The notes: generated by a model from the letters alone, not told the origin. DNA of 64,000 nucleotides from PALSA-1004 sp963804885 (GCA_963804885.1 CAWDSF010000001.1:140280-204279); one strand, 5' to 3'; numbered from the stretch's first letter, positions 18,378 to 27,742 are shown. Numbers and translations are program-made.

Positions 18378-19845
18378 GTGGAAGATTCGGAACTCGCTTA
18401 TCTGTCCGCTGCGGAGCAGGGACGCCTGATCCGCAGCCGCAAACTGTCGCCGGTCGAGCTCGTGCAGCGCTCGCTGGCGCGCATCGAACGCTACGATCCG
18501 GTGCTGCGTGCCTATATCACCGTATGCGCGGAGGCGGCTCTGGCCGGCGGCGCGCGAAGCCGAAACCGAGATAGGCCGCGGCAGGTATCGCGGGCCATTG
18601 CACGGGCTTCCATTTGGCGTCAAGGACCAGCTGTGCACGCGCGGCATTAAAACTACGCTCGGCTCGCGGATCTTTGCAGACCACATACCGGATCACGACG
18701 CAACGGTCATCACGCGCTTGCGCGACGCGGGTGCCATCCTGATCGGCAAGGAAAACCTGCACGAGTTCGGCAAGGGCGGCACGCACGTGTTTTACCACGG
18801 CCAGCCGCGCAACCCCTGGGACATTGCGCGCACGCCGTCGAGCTCCTCGAGCGGTTCGGGCATCGCGCCGGCTGCCGGTTTCAGCTCGGGTTCGATCGGT
18901 GAAGATACCGGCGGCTCGATTCGCGGTCCCGCCGCGGCCAACGGTGTCGTCGGCCTGCGGCCGACGTTCGGTCGTGTAAGCCGCCACGGCGGACTCATGT
19001 ATGCGTGGACGGCCGATACGCTGGGCCCGCTCACGCGCACGGTCGAGGACAACGCGCTTTTTCTGCAGGCGATTGCCGGATACGACGAGCGCGATCCGCT
19101 GACGAGCCGGCGCGAGGTGCCGGCTTATGGTGCCGCGCTCGGCAAAGACTTGAAAGGCATGCGGCTCGCGGTAGTCACGGAAATGACGTGGCCCGATGGC
19201 GTGCATCCTGAAGTGCGGGCGGCGATGGACAGCGCGATCGAGGTGCTGCGCTCGCTCGGCGCGACGGTCGGCGAAATTTCGCTGCCGTGGGCGAAGCATG
19301 CCATTCCGCTCGGGATGCTTACGTCCGACGCGGATGTCGCGTCGATGTATCTGCCGCTGCTGCGCAGCCGCTGGGCGGAATTCGATGCCGGCACGCGCAG
19401 CCGCATGGCGACCGCGGCGATGGTGCCGGCGGCGGTTTATTCACGCGCGATGCGGGCGCGTGCCGTGGTGCGCAACCAGATCCTTGCCGCATTCGACCGT
19501 TACGACGCGCTCCTGTGCCCGACGAGCCTCAAGCCGGCCGGCCTGATCGACGAAGCGCGCGAGGTCGTGCGCTCGGCGGAGGACATGGCGCAGCGCATAA
19601 TTCTGCGGCGCATCAGCACGCACCCGTTTGGCGTGGCCAACGTGCCGACGCTCGCAGTGCCGGCCGGGTTCACGCAAGCGGGACTGCCGCTGTCTTTGCA
19701 AATTGCCGGCAAGCCGTTTGCCGAAGCGACGATCTATCGCGTCGGGCACGCGTACGAACAGGCGACGCCGTGGCATACGCGGCATCCGGCGCTGGCGGAA
19801 ACCACGCGCGCGGCGCGTGTTGTCGAAAACGGGGTAACGTCATGA
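18378..19845 (+). CDS. Amidase-signature family enzyme (AtzE/GatA type), frameshifted
   Basis: The GTG start at 18378 follows a CAGGGAA site. An extra G at about 18545 breaks the frame between EAALA and AAREAETEIGRG; corrected length is 488 residues. The amidase signature is complete: catalytic Lys in GLPFGVKDQ (about 86), SSSSSGSG, and GEDTGGSIRGPAAANGVVGLRPTFGRVSRHG across the Ser-cisSer-Lys triad region. It should hydrolyse a C-N amide bond. The 65-residue AtzG-like gene overlaps its stop by four bases, the arrangement of AtzE/AtzG in cyanuric-acid degradation and of GatA with GatC, which favours a two-subunit amidohydrolase. Confidence 0.87.
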
Positions 19846-20039
19846 ACCTGACGGCGCAACAGGCCCGTGAGATGGCGCACTTGATCGGGCTCGATATTCC
19901 CGAAGCGGATCTCGAAGTCGTCGCGTTGCGGCTGGCGTCGTTGCTGACCGCGATGGAAGCTATCGAGCGTGAACTGGGACCGCTGATGGATAAAACTGAG
20001 CCGATTCCGCCGGTGTTCCCGCAGGAGCCTGCGGACTAA
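19842..20039 (+). CDS. AtzG-like (DUF4089) small amidase partner
   Basis: This 65-residue protein (MNLTAQQAREMAHLIGLDIP...) starts in an ATGA overlap with the amidase stop. It is a short helical GatC-like chain, ending in EPIPPVFPQEP, the wrap-around tail expected of these partners. In the characterised system AtzG stabilises the amidase AtzE. The tight overlap makes one-to-one expression with the amidase likely. Confidence 0.8.
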   Translation: MNLTAQQAREMAHLIGLDIPEADLEVVALRLASLLTAMEAIERELGPLMDKTEPIPPVFPQEPAD

Positions 20040-20042
20040 ACG

Positions 20043-20069
20043 AGCCACGGCGGGGGCGGGCCGGTGGCT
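20043..20069 (+). terminator. Possible hairpin after the amidase/AtzG operon
   Basis: AGCCAC at 20043-20048 and GTGGCT at 20064-20069 can pair over a 15-base GC-rich loop, three bases after the AtzG stop. There is no T run, so intrinsic termination is uncertain. A second perfect hairpin (GGCCGCT / AGCGGCC) lies at 20104-20123 in the same 172-bp gap, which holds no gene. Confidence 0.3.
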
Positions 20070-20211
20070 GAGGTGAATATTTATACGCCCTTATGGTAGC
20101 ACAGGCCGCTTGCGCGAGCGGCCGCAAAGGTGCGACTGTGCGCGTTGCAGAGACAAGGGGTTGCGCCGCCGGCGCGGCCGGCAGCGAATCAATTTATTTG
20201 AAGGAGGCGGC

Positions 20212-20604
20212 ATGAACCGCATCGTGCATCTGGCATTGAAAGTAGAGGATCTCGAAAAAACCACCGAGTTCTACGAGAAGGTATTCGGCTTTCGCGAAGT
20301 CGAGACGCGCAAGACGCGCGATCACTTGTCGCGCCACCTGAGCGACGGCGCGATCGACTTTACGCTGATCCAGTACGACGCCGGCACCGAGTCGGCGGAA
20401 TCGAAGGCGGCGGGCGAAGGGCCGTGCATCCATCACTTCGCGGTCGAGGTCGAGGATTTGAAGGTGTCCGAAGCGCAGATCCGCGCGTACGGCTGCGAGA
20501 TCATCAGCGATCCGGGCGTGATCCCGATCAAGTTTCGCGCGCCGGGCGGCACGGTCGCCGAGCTCGTACCCGTTGGCCGCTATAAACAGCCGGCGTTCAA
20601 ATGA
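20212..20604 (+). CDS. VOC (glyoxalase/dioxygenase fold) family protein
   Basis: This 130-residue protein starts at an ATG preceded by a strong GAAGGAGG site. It has one pair of beta-alpha-beta-beta-beta modules: HLALKVEDLEKTTEFYEKVFGF with a metal-ligand His at about residue 5, IHHFAVEVEDLK with His at about 66, and a terminal Glu in GTVAELVPVGR. Such proteins are metal-dependent lyases, epimerases or dioxygenases. It precedes an MmgE/PrpD gene by 22 bases and is probably in its operon. Confidence 0.88.
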   Translation: MNRIVHLALKVEDLEKTTEFYEKVFGFREVETRKTRDHLSRHLSDGAIDFTLIQYDAGTESAESKAAGEGPCIHHFAVEVEDLKVSEAQIRAYGCEIISDPGVIPIKFRAPGGTVAELVPVGRYKQPAFK

Positions 20605-20626
20605 CAACGCGTATCCGGGCGGCGCA

Positions 20627-22003
20627 ATGAAGGCGCCAGCCAGCGACACCAAATCCGTCAGCGAGCGCATCGTCGATTGCGCTGCGGGACTCACCGCGGA
20701 CCAGATTCCGCCGGCGGTGCGCGCGCGCACCGAGGAGCTGCTGATCGACATCGCCGGCTTGTGCGTGGCGGCTCGCAACACGGATTACGTGAAGGCATTG
20801 ATCGCGAGCGTCGATCGCGGCGGCGCGTGCAGCGCGCTGGGCCACGGGGGCGAATTCAGCGCCGAAGATGCCGCGATGATCAACGGCACCGCGGGCCATG
20901 GTGAAGATTTCGACGACACTTTCGAGGGCGGTCCGGTGCACAGCAGCACGGTTATCGTGCCGGCGGTGCTCGCAGCATGCGAGCGTTTCGGCCGCGGCGG
21001 CCGTGCCGCGCTGATGGGCATGACTGTCGGCATCGAAGCCATGTGCCGCCTAAGCATGGTGATTCCGAAAGCGATCCACAAGGCGGGCTTTCATCCGACC
21101 AGCGTGATCGGTGCGATGAGCGCCACGCTTGCCGTGTCGACGACGCTGGGGCTCAATCGCAGGCAGACCGTCGATGCGCTGGGCATTGCCGGCAGCATGG
21201 CAAGCGGCATCATCGAATATTTGGCGGAAGGCGCATGGACCAAGCGTCTGCATGCTGGATGGGCGGCGCGCATCGGGCTGCATGCCGCGCGCATTGCGCA
21301 GCATGGATTCCTCGGCCCGCGCACGGTATTCGAAGGTACGCATGGTTTCTTCTATGCATTCGCGCGCAATCCAGACGGTGACTACGACGTCGTGACACGC
21401 GATTTCGGCAAGGAATGGTTCATCGACAAGATCACGTTCAAGCCGTACGCGACGGGCACCATGAACCAGCCGTACATCGACTGCGCGCTGCGGCTCGCGC
21501 GCAAGGGGTTCACCGCCGACGACGTCGTCGATGTGTTGTGCGAAACGGCCGAGGGGTACGTGCATCGCCTGTGGGATCCGCTGGCTTCCAAGCAGAAGCC
21601 GGCCAACGATTACGCGGCGAAGTTCAGCGCGCCTTTCAACGTCGCGGTCGCGTTCGTCACCGGCAGCGCAGGGCTCGACGCGTTCAGCGAGAAAACCGTG
21701 CGCGATCCGCGCATCCTCGGTCTCGCCGGCAAGGTGCGGTACGTCGTCGATCCGAACAATCCGTACCCGAAAGCGTTCACCGGGCACGTCAAAATGACGC
21801 TGAAAGACGGGCGCGTGTTCGAGGAGCGCCAGCCGCATATCCGCGGCGGCCGGCACGATCCGCTGTCGCGTGAAGACATCGAGCGCAAATTCCGCGGCAA
21901 CGTCGCCTACGGCGGCTGGACCGATGCGCGCGCCGATCAGTTTCTGCAATTCGCGAACAATGTTTTCAAAGGTAAGATAGACCTGACGCCATTCCGGGGT
22001 TAG
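20627..22003 (+). CDS. MmgE/PrpD family protein (copy 4 of 4)
   Basis: The ATG at 20627 gives 458 residues; an in-frame upstream extension overlaps the VOC gene and is unlikely. The family blocks are present: DIAGLCVAARNTDYV, INGTAGHGEDFDDTFEGGPVHSS-type motif (about residues 87-108), TLGLNRRQTVDALGIAGS and FKPYATGTMNQPYIDCAL. It is intact. Its operon neighbours are a VOC protein upstream and an acyl-CoA ligase 37 bases downstream, which suggests a pathway ending in CoA activation of the product. Confidence 0.91.
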   Translation: MKAPASDTKSVSERIVDCAAGLTADQIPPAVRARTEELLIDIAGLCVAARNTDYVKALIASVDRGGACSALGHGGEFSAEDAAMINGTAGHGEDFDDTFEGGPVHSSTVIVPAVLAACERFGRGGRAALMGMTVGIEAMCRLSMVIPKAIHKAGFHPTSVIGAMSATLAVSTTLGLNRRQTVDALGIAGSMASGIIEYLAEGAWTKRLHAGWAARIGLHAARIAQHGFLGPRTVFEGTHGFFYAFARNPDGDYDVVTRDFGKEWFIDKITFKPYATGTMNQPYIDCALRLARKGFTADDVVDVLCETAEGYVHRLWDPLASKQKPANDYAAKFSAPFNVAVAFVTGSAGLDAFSEKTVRDPRILGLAGKVRYVVDPNNPYPKAFTGHVKMTLKDGRVFEERQPHIRGGRHDPLSREDIERKFRGNVAYGGWTDARADQFLQFANNVFKGKIDLTPFRG

Positions 22004-22040
22004 CGCCGCGCCGGAGCGCGGTTCGTGCGGAAGGAGTGCC

Positions 22041-23669
22041 ATGCAGAGCACGATGATGGATTTTCCGTTGACCCTCGCGCATGTGCTGACGCGCGCGGGG
22101 ACGCTGTTCGGCGCCGCGGAAATCGTGTCGCGCCGGCCCGACAAGACGCTGCACCGTTACCACTATCGCGATTTTCACCGCCGCGCCCTGGCGCTGGGCG
22201 GCGCGCTGCAGGCGGCCGGCCTGAAGAAAGGCGAGCGCGTGGCGACGCTGATGTGGAACCACTACGCGCACCTCGAGGCGTACTTCGCGATTCCGTGTGC
22301 GGGTGGCGTGCTGCATACACTGAACCTGCGTTTGCATCCCGACGATATCGGCTATATCGCCGATCATGCCGGCGATCGTTTCCTGATTGTCGACGACGTG
22401 CTGTTGCCCCTGTATGAAAAGTTCAAGGACAAGGCGAAGTTCGAGCGCGTGATCGTGGTGCCGTTGACCGGCCAGCCGGTCGCCGCGGGCTTTGACAATT
22501 ACGAGGGTTTCATCGCCGGCAACGCCGTTATGCAGGCGCCGGCATTGGATGAGTACGACGCCGCGGGCATGTGCTATACGTCCGGCACCACCGGCAAGCC
22601 CAAAGGCGTGGTCTATTCACATCGCGCGCTCGTGCTGCATTCGATGGCGTGCGCGATGGGCGACACCCTGGGTCTCAAGCAGGCGGATTCGGTGTGTCCC
22701 GTGGTACCGATGTTTCATGTCAACGCGTGGGGTCTGCCGTTCACCGGCGCGATGGTCGGCTGCAAGCTCGTGCTGCCGGGACCGCATCTCGATGCGCTGA
22801 GCCTGCTCGATTTGTATCAATCCGAAAAAGTCACATTCACCGCGGGCGTGCCGACCATCTGGATGGGTATTTTGCAGGCGCTCGAGAAAAACCCGGCGCA
22901 GTGGAAGTTGACGCCTGGCATGCGCATGGTCGTCGGCGGTGCCGCGGCCCCCGAGTCGATGATCCGTGCGTTCGACCGATTCGATCTCCACGTGCTGCAC
23001 GCGTGGGGCATGACCGAAACGACGCCGCTGGGGACCACGGCGCATCTGAAACCCGCGCTGGCCGGATTGCCGGCGGACGAACGTTATGCCTATCGCTGCA
23101 AGCAGGGCTTGCCGGCGCCGTTTGTCGAAGTGCGTGCGATGACCGATACGGGCTGTGCACCGTGGGACGGCACGACCATGGGTGAGCTGCAGGTACGCGG
23201 GCCGTGGATAGCCGCGAGCTACTATAAGCTGGCGACCGAAGCCGACAAATGGACCGACGACGGCTGGTTTCGCACCGGCGACGTGGCGACGATAGACGCC
23301 GAAGGCTATGTCAAGATCACCGACCGCACCAAGGACCTGATCAAATCAGGCGGCGAATGGATCAGCTCGCTCGATCTGGAAAATGCGCTGACCGGCCATC
23401 CGGCCGTGCAGGAGGCCGCCGTCATCGGGATTGCGCATCCCAAATGGGACGAGCGTCCGCTCGCCGTGGTCATCTGCAAGGAGGGCAGGACGGTAAGCGA
23501 GCAGGAACTGAGGGATTATCTGGCTCCCCGATTCGCCAAGTTCTGCCTGCCCGAAGGCTATGCGTTCGTCAGCGAGATTCCGCGCACGTCCACCGGCAAG
23601 ATGATGAAGGCGGCGCTGCGCGAGCAGTTTCGCGAGTGGCAATGGCCAACCAGCGCAAAGGCGCCGTAG
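22041..23669 (+). CDS. AMP-dependent acyl-CoA synthetase/ligase (FadD-like)
   Basis: This 542-residue protein has the ANL-superfamily motifs in order: P-loop YTSGTTGKPKGVVYSHR (about residues 178-194), HAWGMTETTPLG (about 318), WFRTGDVATID (about 412), KDLIKSGGEWIS (about 433) and the C-terminal catalytic Lys in TSTGKMMK (about 520). The VPMFHVNAWG segment is typical of medium/long-chain acyl-CoA synthetases. It should activate a carboxylic acid to its CoA thioester via acyl-AMP. It is the last gene of the VOC-PrpD-ligase unit. Confidence 0.93.
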   Translation: MQSTMMDFPLTLAHVLTRAGTLFGAAEIVSRRPDKTLHRYHYRDFHRRALALGGALQAAGLKKGERVATLMWNHYAHLEAYFAIPCAGGVLHTLNLRLHPDDIGYIADHAGDRFLIVDDVLLPLYEKFKDKAKFERVIVVPLTGQPVAAGFDNYEGFIAGNAVMQAPALDEYDAAGMCYTSGTTGKPKGVVYSHRALVLHSMACAMGDTLGLKQADSVCPVVPMFHVNAWGLPFTGAMVGCKLVLPGPHLDALSLLDLYQSEKVTFTAGVPTIWMGILQALEKNPAQWKLTPGMRMVVGGAAAPESMIRAFDRFDLHVLHAWGMTETTPLGTTAHLKPALAGLPADERYAYRCKQGLPAPFVEVRAMTDTGCAPWDGTTMGELQVRGPWIAASYYKLATEADKWTDDGWFRTGDVATIDAEGYVKITDRTKDLIKSGGEWISSLDLENALTGHPAVQEAAVIGIAHPKWDERPLAVVICKEGRTVSEQELRDYLAPRFAKFCLPEGYAFVSEIPRTSTGKMMKAALREQFREWQWPTSAKAP

Positions 23670-23795
23670 TTCTCCGACCCGACTGCGCCGCATACTGCAT
23701 GCATCCCTGATATGCAACGGTAATGGTGGATTTTTCGCCGCGGTTGGCGGATCATTGCCGCGCAATGACATTGGCAATCTGGGGACGGCGCCACC

Positions 23796-25010
23796 GTGAT
23801 TGAGGAAGCGCAATACGAGAACGCGCTCGCGCTGAACTCGATGCTGCTCGAATATCGCCTGGAATCCGTGCTGGGCGCCGGCGGCTTCGGCACGACTTAC
23901 CTTGGCTGGGACACCCATCTCGAAAAACATGTCGCGATCAAGGAGTATCTGCCGAGCGATCTCGCCGTGCGGGCGCTCGATTCAAGCGTAGTGCCGGTCA
24001 ATACCGAAAGCGAATTCAACTACAAGTGGGGCCTGGATCGCTTCATCCAGGAGGCGCGCACGCTGGCGCGGTTCAGCCATCCGAACATCGTGCGCGTCAA
24101 TCGGTTCTTCGAGGCCAACGGCACGAGTTACATGGTGATGGATTACGAGGCGGGCGAATCGCTGCACCAGTATTTGAAGCGCGTGCCCGTGCCGGATGAG
24201 ACCGCGCTTAAAAAGATCATGATGCCGATACTCGATGGTCTCGAGGCAATTCACCAGGCCGGATTTTTGCATCGGGACATCAAGCCTTCGAACGTGTTTC
24301 TGCGCGAGAACGGCGCGCCGCTGCTGATCGACTTCGGTTCGGCGCGGATGTCGACCGGCCATATTTCGAAGAATCTGCGCTCGATCGTGTCTCCCGGTTA
24401 TGCGCCTCTCGAGCAATACATGCGCGAAGGCCACCAAGGCCCGTGGTCCGATATTTATGCGCTGTCCGGCGTGCTTTACCGGGCAGTCACCGGCGGACAC
24501 CCGCCGGATGCGGTCAAACGCATGAAGAACGATCAGGTGCCCGCCGCCCTGGCAGGCGCGCGAACCCGCTACGACGAGCGCTTTCTGCGCGCGATCGAAT
24601 GGGGACTTAAGCTCAATGAGAAAGTACGGCCCCGCAGCGTCGCTGAATGGCGCGAGCTGTTCAGCGGACGCGCGCCGATGTCCGCGCTCAATCGCGGCGG
24701 CGTCGAGGAAATTCAGTTCACCGGCAAGGCGCCGCCGCCCGACCATCGCGCGCATCGTCCTGGCAAGACTGCGCGCTCGCGCTGGCTGCGGCGCGGCGCG
24801 TACGTGGTGGCGGTGGCGGCCTTACTGGCGTTTTGGTGGACGCATCAGGACGCGGAGCGTGCTGTCCACAAACTGAAGGCGCCGCCGGTCGCACCGAGCG
24901 TCAAAGGCGAGGCGGCCGAGGTGAGCGAAGCTGTCACGGCCGAACCGCCGGCGGCGCCGTCGTCGCCTCCAGCGGACAGTACGGGCCGTGACGCGCGTCC
25001 CGCGCAATGA
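23796..25010 (+). CDS. Membrane-anchored Ser/Thr protein kinase, C-terminal EF-hand region cut off by TGA
   Basis: The 404-residue product has a full kinase domain: Gly-rich loop LGAGGFGTTYLG (about 27), catalytic Lys in AIKEYLP (about 48), HRDIKPSN catalytic loop (about 159) and DFGSAR metal-binding motif (about 178). A single transmembrane helix (AYVVAVAALLAFWW) is at about residue 335, followed by a Pro/Ala-rich linker. TGA at 25008 ends the frame inside the linker, while the same frame then encodes two EF-hands to 25247. The paralogue at 25406 has the full kinase-TM-EF-hand architecture, so this copy is truncated by a point change, by error, or by recoding. Confidence 0.9.
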   Translation: MIEEAQYENALALNSMLLEYRLESVLGAGGFGTTYLGWDTHLEKHVAIKEYLPSDLAVRALDSSVVPVNTESEFNYKWGLDRFIQEARTLARFSHPNIVRVNRFFEANGTSYMVMDYEAGESLHQYLKRVPVPDETALKKIMMPILDGLEAIHQAGFLHRDIKPSNVFLRENGAPLLIDFGSARMSTGHISKNLRSIVSPGYAPLEQYMREGHQGPWSDIYALSGVLYRAVTGGHPPDAVKRMKNDQVPAALAGARTRYDERFLRAIEWGLKLNEKVRPRSVAEWRELFSGRAPMSALNRGGVEEIQFTGKAPPPDHRAHRPGKTARSRWLRRGAYVVAVAALLAFWWTHQDAERAVHKLKAPPVAPSVKGEAAEVSEAVTAEPPAAPSSPPADSTGRDARPAQ

Positions 25011-25247
25011 CCCGGGCCGGGCGCCAATGCTGGCGGCGAGCCGGACATCCCGCCCGCGCTTAAACAGGAATTTACCGCAGCCGACGCCAGCGGCGACGAT
25101 TTCCTGTCGCCGGCAGAGGTGCGCGAGCGCTTCCCGGCGGTGGAAAGAAACTTCCCCGCCGTCGACGCGGACCGTGGCGGCCGTATGTCGCTCGACGAAT
25201 TGTGGCAGTTTCGCCGCAAAACGTGCGCCGGCAAGACGCCGCGTTAG
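25011..25247 (+). pseudogene. EF-hand tail of the upstream kinase, separated by an in-frame stop
   Basis: In the same frame as the kinase, the 78 codons after TGA 25008-25010 read as linker and then two EF-hand loops: DASGDDFLSPAE and DADRGGRMSLDE, ending at TAG 25245. No ATG or convincing internal start with a ribosome-binding site precedes it. The tail aligns in position and pattern with the C terminus of the kinase at 25406. It is best read as the severed Ca2+-binding end of the first kinase. Confidence 0.75.
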
Positions 25248-25405
25248 TCGCGACCCGGCCCCGCACCTTGTCCACGCCGTTGGTATAAATTCCGGCGTGC
25301 CGTATGCCGCTTGGATTTCCCTGCGAAATCAGCGATGATGCGCGCAGGGGCGGGACGAATGACACGGGTTGCCGGGTCAGCGGTGACTGATCGGCGAATC
25401 TATAA

Positions 25406-26719
25406 ATGGTCGAAATACTGAATTACCGAAACGCGCTGCCGTCCGGCTCGATGTTGTTCGAGTACCGGCTGGAATCGGTACTCGGGTCGGGCGGTTTCGG
25501 CATGACCTACCTCGCCTACGACACCAACCTCGAACTCAAGGTAGCAATCAAGGAGTACCTGCCGGTAGAGCTCGCGGTGCGCGCGCTGGATGGCTGTATC
25601 GTTCCCGTCAGCACTGGCACCGAGTACAACTACAAGTGGGGCCTGGACCGCTTTCTGCAGGAAGCGCGCCTGCTCGCCAAGTTCAGCCACCCGAACATCG
25701 TCACCGTCGGCCGTTATTTCGAGGCCAACGGCACCGCCTACATGGTGATGAATTACGAGTCGGGCGTGTCGCTGAGCCAGATGTTGAAGCGCATTCCCGA
25801 GCCTGATGAGGAACTCCTGCTGCGCATCCTGCTGCCGCTGCTCGACGGCTTGCACGCGGTGCACATGGCGGGATTTCTGCATCGCGACATCAAGCCGTCG
25901 AACATATTCATTCGCGACACCGGCGTGCCCGTGCTGCTCGATTTTGGCGCCGCACGGCTGGCCATCGGCTCGTCGACCCACACCATAACGTCGATTTTGA
26001 CCCCGGGTTATGCGCCGCTCGAGCAGTATTCCAAGGACGGGAACCAAGGCCCGTGGACGGACATTTACTCGCTGGCGGCGGTCTGTTATCGCGCGGTGAT
26101 CGGGGACAATCCGCCCGACGTGGTTACGCGCCTGAAAGACGATGGTGTGTTCAACGTGCTGAGCGAAGCGCGCGCGCGGTTTTCGACGGGTTTTCTGCAC
26201 GCGATCAACCGCGGCCTCGAAGTCGACGAGAAAAAGCGCCCGCAATCGGTGCCCGAGTGGAAGGCGATGTTCACGGGCGAAGCCTATATCGCACCGCCGC
26301 CGTCGCCGATCGGCTATGCGGTCGCCTCCACCAAAGACACCTCGCCGGAAGAGCCCGCCACGGTGCGCCGGGAACCGACACTCATGCTAGGCGGGCCGCT
26401 CAAGCTCACCCCCGCAATGATGAGCCAGTTGACGTGGATGGCGGCCGGCGCGCTGGTCTTGTTCGTCGCCATTGGCGGACCTCAGGTATATGACCGGCTT
26501 TCCGGCAACGAGGCAGCGCGCGCGGTCACGGCGAAGGCGGCGTCCGATAAGCCAGTCAAGCTGACACCGCGCGAGTTTTACGTGCTCGATCGCGATCGCA
26601 GCGGCTATCTCACGCTCGACGAAGTCAAAGGCGACGCGATGCTCGAGCAGAATTTCAACAAGATCGACAAAAACAACGACGGCCGCGTGTCGCTCGACGA
26701 ATTTACGAGCTTTCCGTAA
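25406..26719 (+). CDS. Membrane-anchored Ser/Thr protein kinase with two C-terminal EF-hands
   Basis: This 437-residue protein has the kinase domain at about residues 15-275: LGSGGFGMTYLA, AIKEYLP, HRDIKPSNIF and LDFGAARL. A transmembrane helix (LTWMAAGALVLFVAIGG) lies at about 338, so the kinase is cytoplasmic. Two canonical EF-hand loops, DRDRSGYLTLDE and DKNNDGRVSLDE, fill the last 45 residues, on the far side of the membrane in the simplest topology. The arrangement suggests periplasmic Ca2+ sensing relayed to a cytoplasmic kinase; this is inference. It is a tandem duplicate of the kinase at 23796, with strong similarity throughout the catalytic domain. Confidence 0.92.
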   Translation: MVEILNYRNALPSGSMLFEYRLESVLGSGGFGMTYLAYDTNLELKVAIKEYLPVELAVRALDGCIVPVSTGTEYNYKWGLDRFLQEARLLAKFSHPNIVTVGRYFEANGTAYMVMNYESGVSLSQMLKRIPEPDEELLLRILLPLLDGLHAVHMAGFLHRDIKPSNIFIRDTGVPVLLDFGAARLAIGSSTHTITSILTPGYAPLEQYSKDGNQGPWTDIYSLAAVCYRAVIGDNPPDVVTRLKDDGVFNVLSEARARFSTGFLHAINRGLEVDEKKRPQSVPEWKAMFTGEAYIAPPPSPIGYAVASTKDTSPEEPATVRREPTLMLGGPLKLTPAMMSQLTWMAAGALVLFVAIGGPQVYDRLSGNEAARAVTAKAASDKPVKLTPREFYVLDRDRSGYLTLDEVKGDAMLEQNFNKIDKNNDGRVSLDEFTSFP

Positions 26720-26732
26720 CAATACCGGCGCG

Positions 26733-27644
26733 TCATTCCGGCGCGAGCAGAAATTCCTTCACCACGGCGATTTGATCGTCGGCCATCAGCATCGGCGCGT
26801 GACCGACGCCCGAAAATTCGACCAGCCTTGCGCGCGGTCCGCGTGTCTGCATCTCCTCGGCGGTAGTCCTGAGCAACAAATCGGAATCGGCGCCGCGCAG
26901 TATGAGCGTCGGGCAGGTGATGGTGTCCCAGTACGTCCACAGGTTAACGTCCTGCACCGGCCCTTTGCGAAAGGGCGCAGCCAGGTCGGGGTCGTAGCAC
27001 ATACCCCAGCTGCCATCGATATGTTGCCTGGCCCCGGTGACCGTCAGATGGTGCCATTGCGCATCGGTGAGCGGACCGAACGGCGCGGACACGGTCCGGA
27101 TGTACGTTTCGAGCTCCGCCAGAGACTTGAACCGCGGATCCTTGCCGACATAGGTGCCGATGCGCTCGAGGGACGCTTTCGGGATCAGCGGGCCGACGTC
27201 GTTGACGATCAGCTTGCGGATCGGCGTATTGGGGCGCGATGCGAGCAGCATCCCGAGCATGCCCCCCATTGACGTGCCAACCCAGTAGAGGGAGCGCTCC
27301 CCGTGCTGCCTTATCAGAGAGTCGGCGAGTTTGCCGATCCAGCCGGCCGCGGCGGGCGCTGCAGAAACGCGCGCGATGAGCGCATTCATGTCGGCCATGT
27401 ACTGCGGGTACGAGTAATCGTCCTTGTTGTAGAGCCAATTGCTGCGGCCGCGGCCCGCGACGTCGGGGCACACCACGCGAAACTCGGACTCGAGCGCCTG
27501 GGCGAGGAAATCGAAATCGCGGCAGTTGCGCGTCAAGCCGTGCACGCAGATGACGACGCGCTCGTTCGCTGGGTCGCCCCAGTCCGTGAAAAAAATCTTG
27601 TGAAACCCGTGGGCGGTCAGGCCGAGTAGATGGTCAGTGCGCAT
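26733..27644 (-). CDS. Alpha/beta hydrolase fold protein
   Basis: The ATG at 27644 (MRTDHLLGLTAHGFHKIFF) gives 303 residues; the open frame extends upstream to 27800 without family similarity. The HG oxyanion motif is in VVICVHGLTRNC (about 28-39), the nucleophile elbow is GTSMGG (about 122), the acid is probably in LRGADSDLL, and the catalytic His is in GVGHAPML near the C terminus. It is a carboxylesterase, lactonase or C-C hydrolase; the substrate is not deducible. It is convergent with the kinase gene, 13 bases apart. Confidence 0.88.
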   Translation of the reverse strand: MRTDHLLGLTAHGFHKIFFTDWGDPANERVVICVHGLTRNCRDFDFLAQALESEFRVVCPDVAGRGRSNWLYNKDDYSYPQYMADMNALIARVSAAPAAAGWIGKLADSLIRQHGERSLYWVGTSMGGMLGMLLASRPNTPIRKLIVNDVGPLIPKASLERIGTYVGKDPRFKSLAELETYIRTVSAPFGPLTDAQWHHLTVTGARQHIDGSWGMCYDPDLAAPFRKGPVQDVNLWTYWDTITCPTLILRGADSDLLLRTTAEEMQTRGPRARLVEFSGVGHAPMLMADDQIAVVKEFLLAPE

Positions 27645-27742
27645 GTAGTGGGGCAGGGGGTGTTGGGCGGAACGGTAGTGTAGTGGCTTGCGCGCAAAGA
27701 TTCTACCGTTCGGCCTCGCGCTGCGAAGCGCATCCGCCCCCG

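Noticed and set aside
20104..20123. Riboswitch or small RNA before the VOC gene
   Set aside because: Only a single 7-bp hairpin is evident; nothing matches a known riboswitch architecture.
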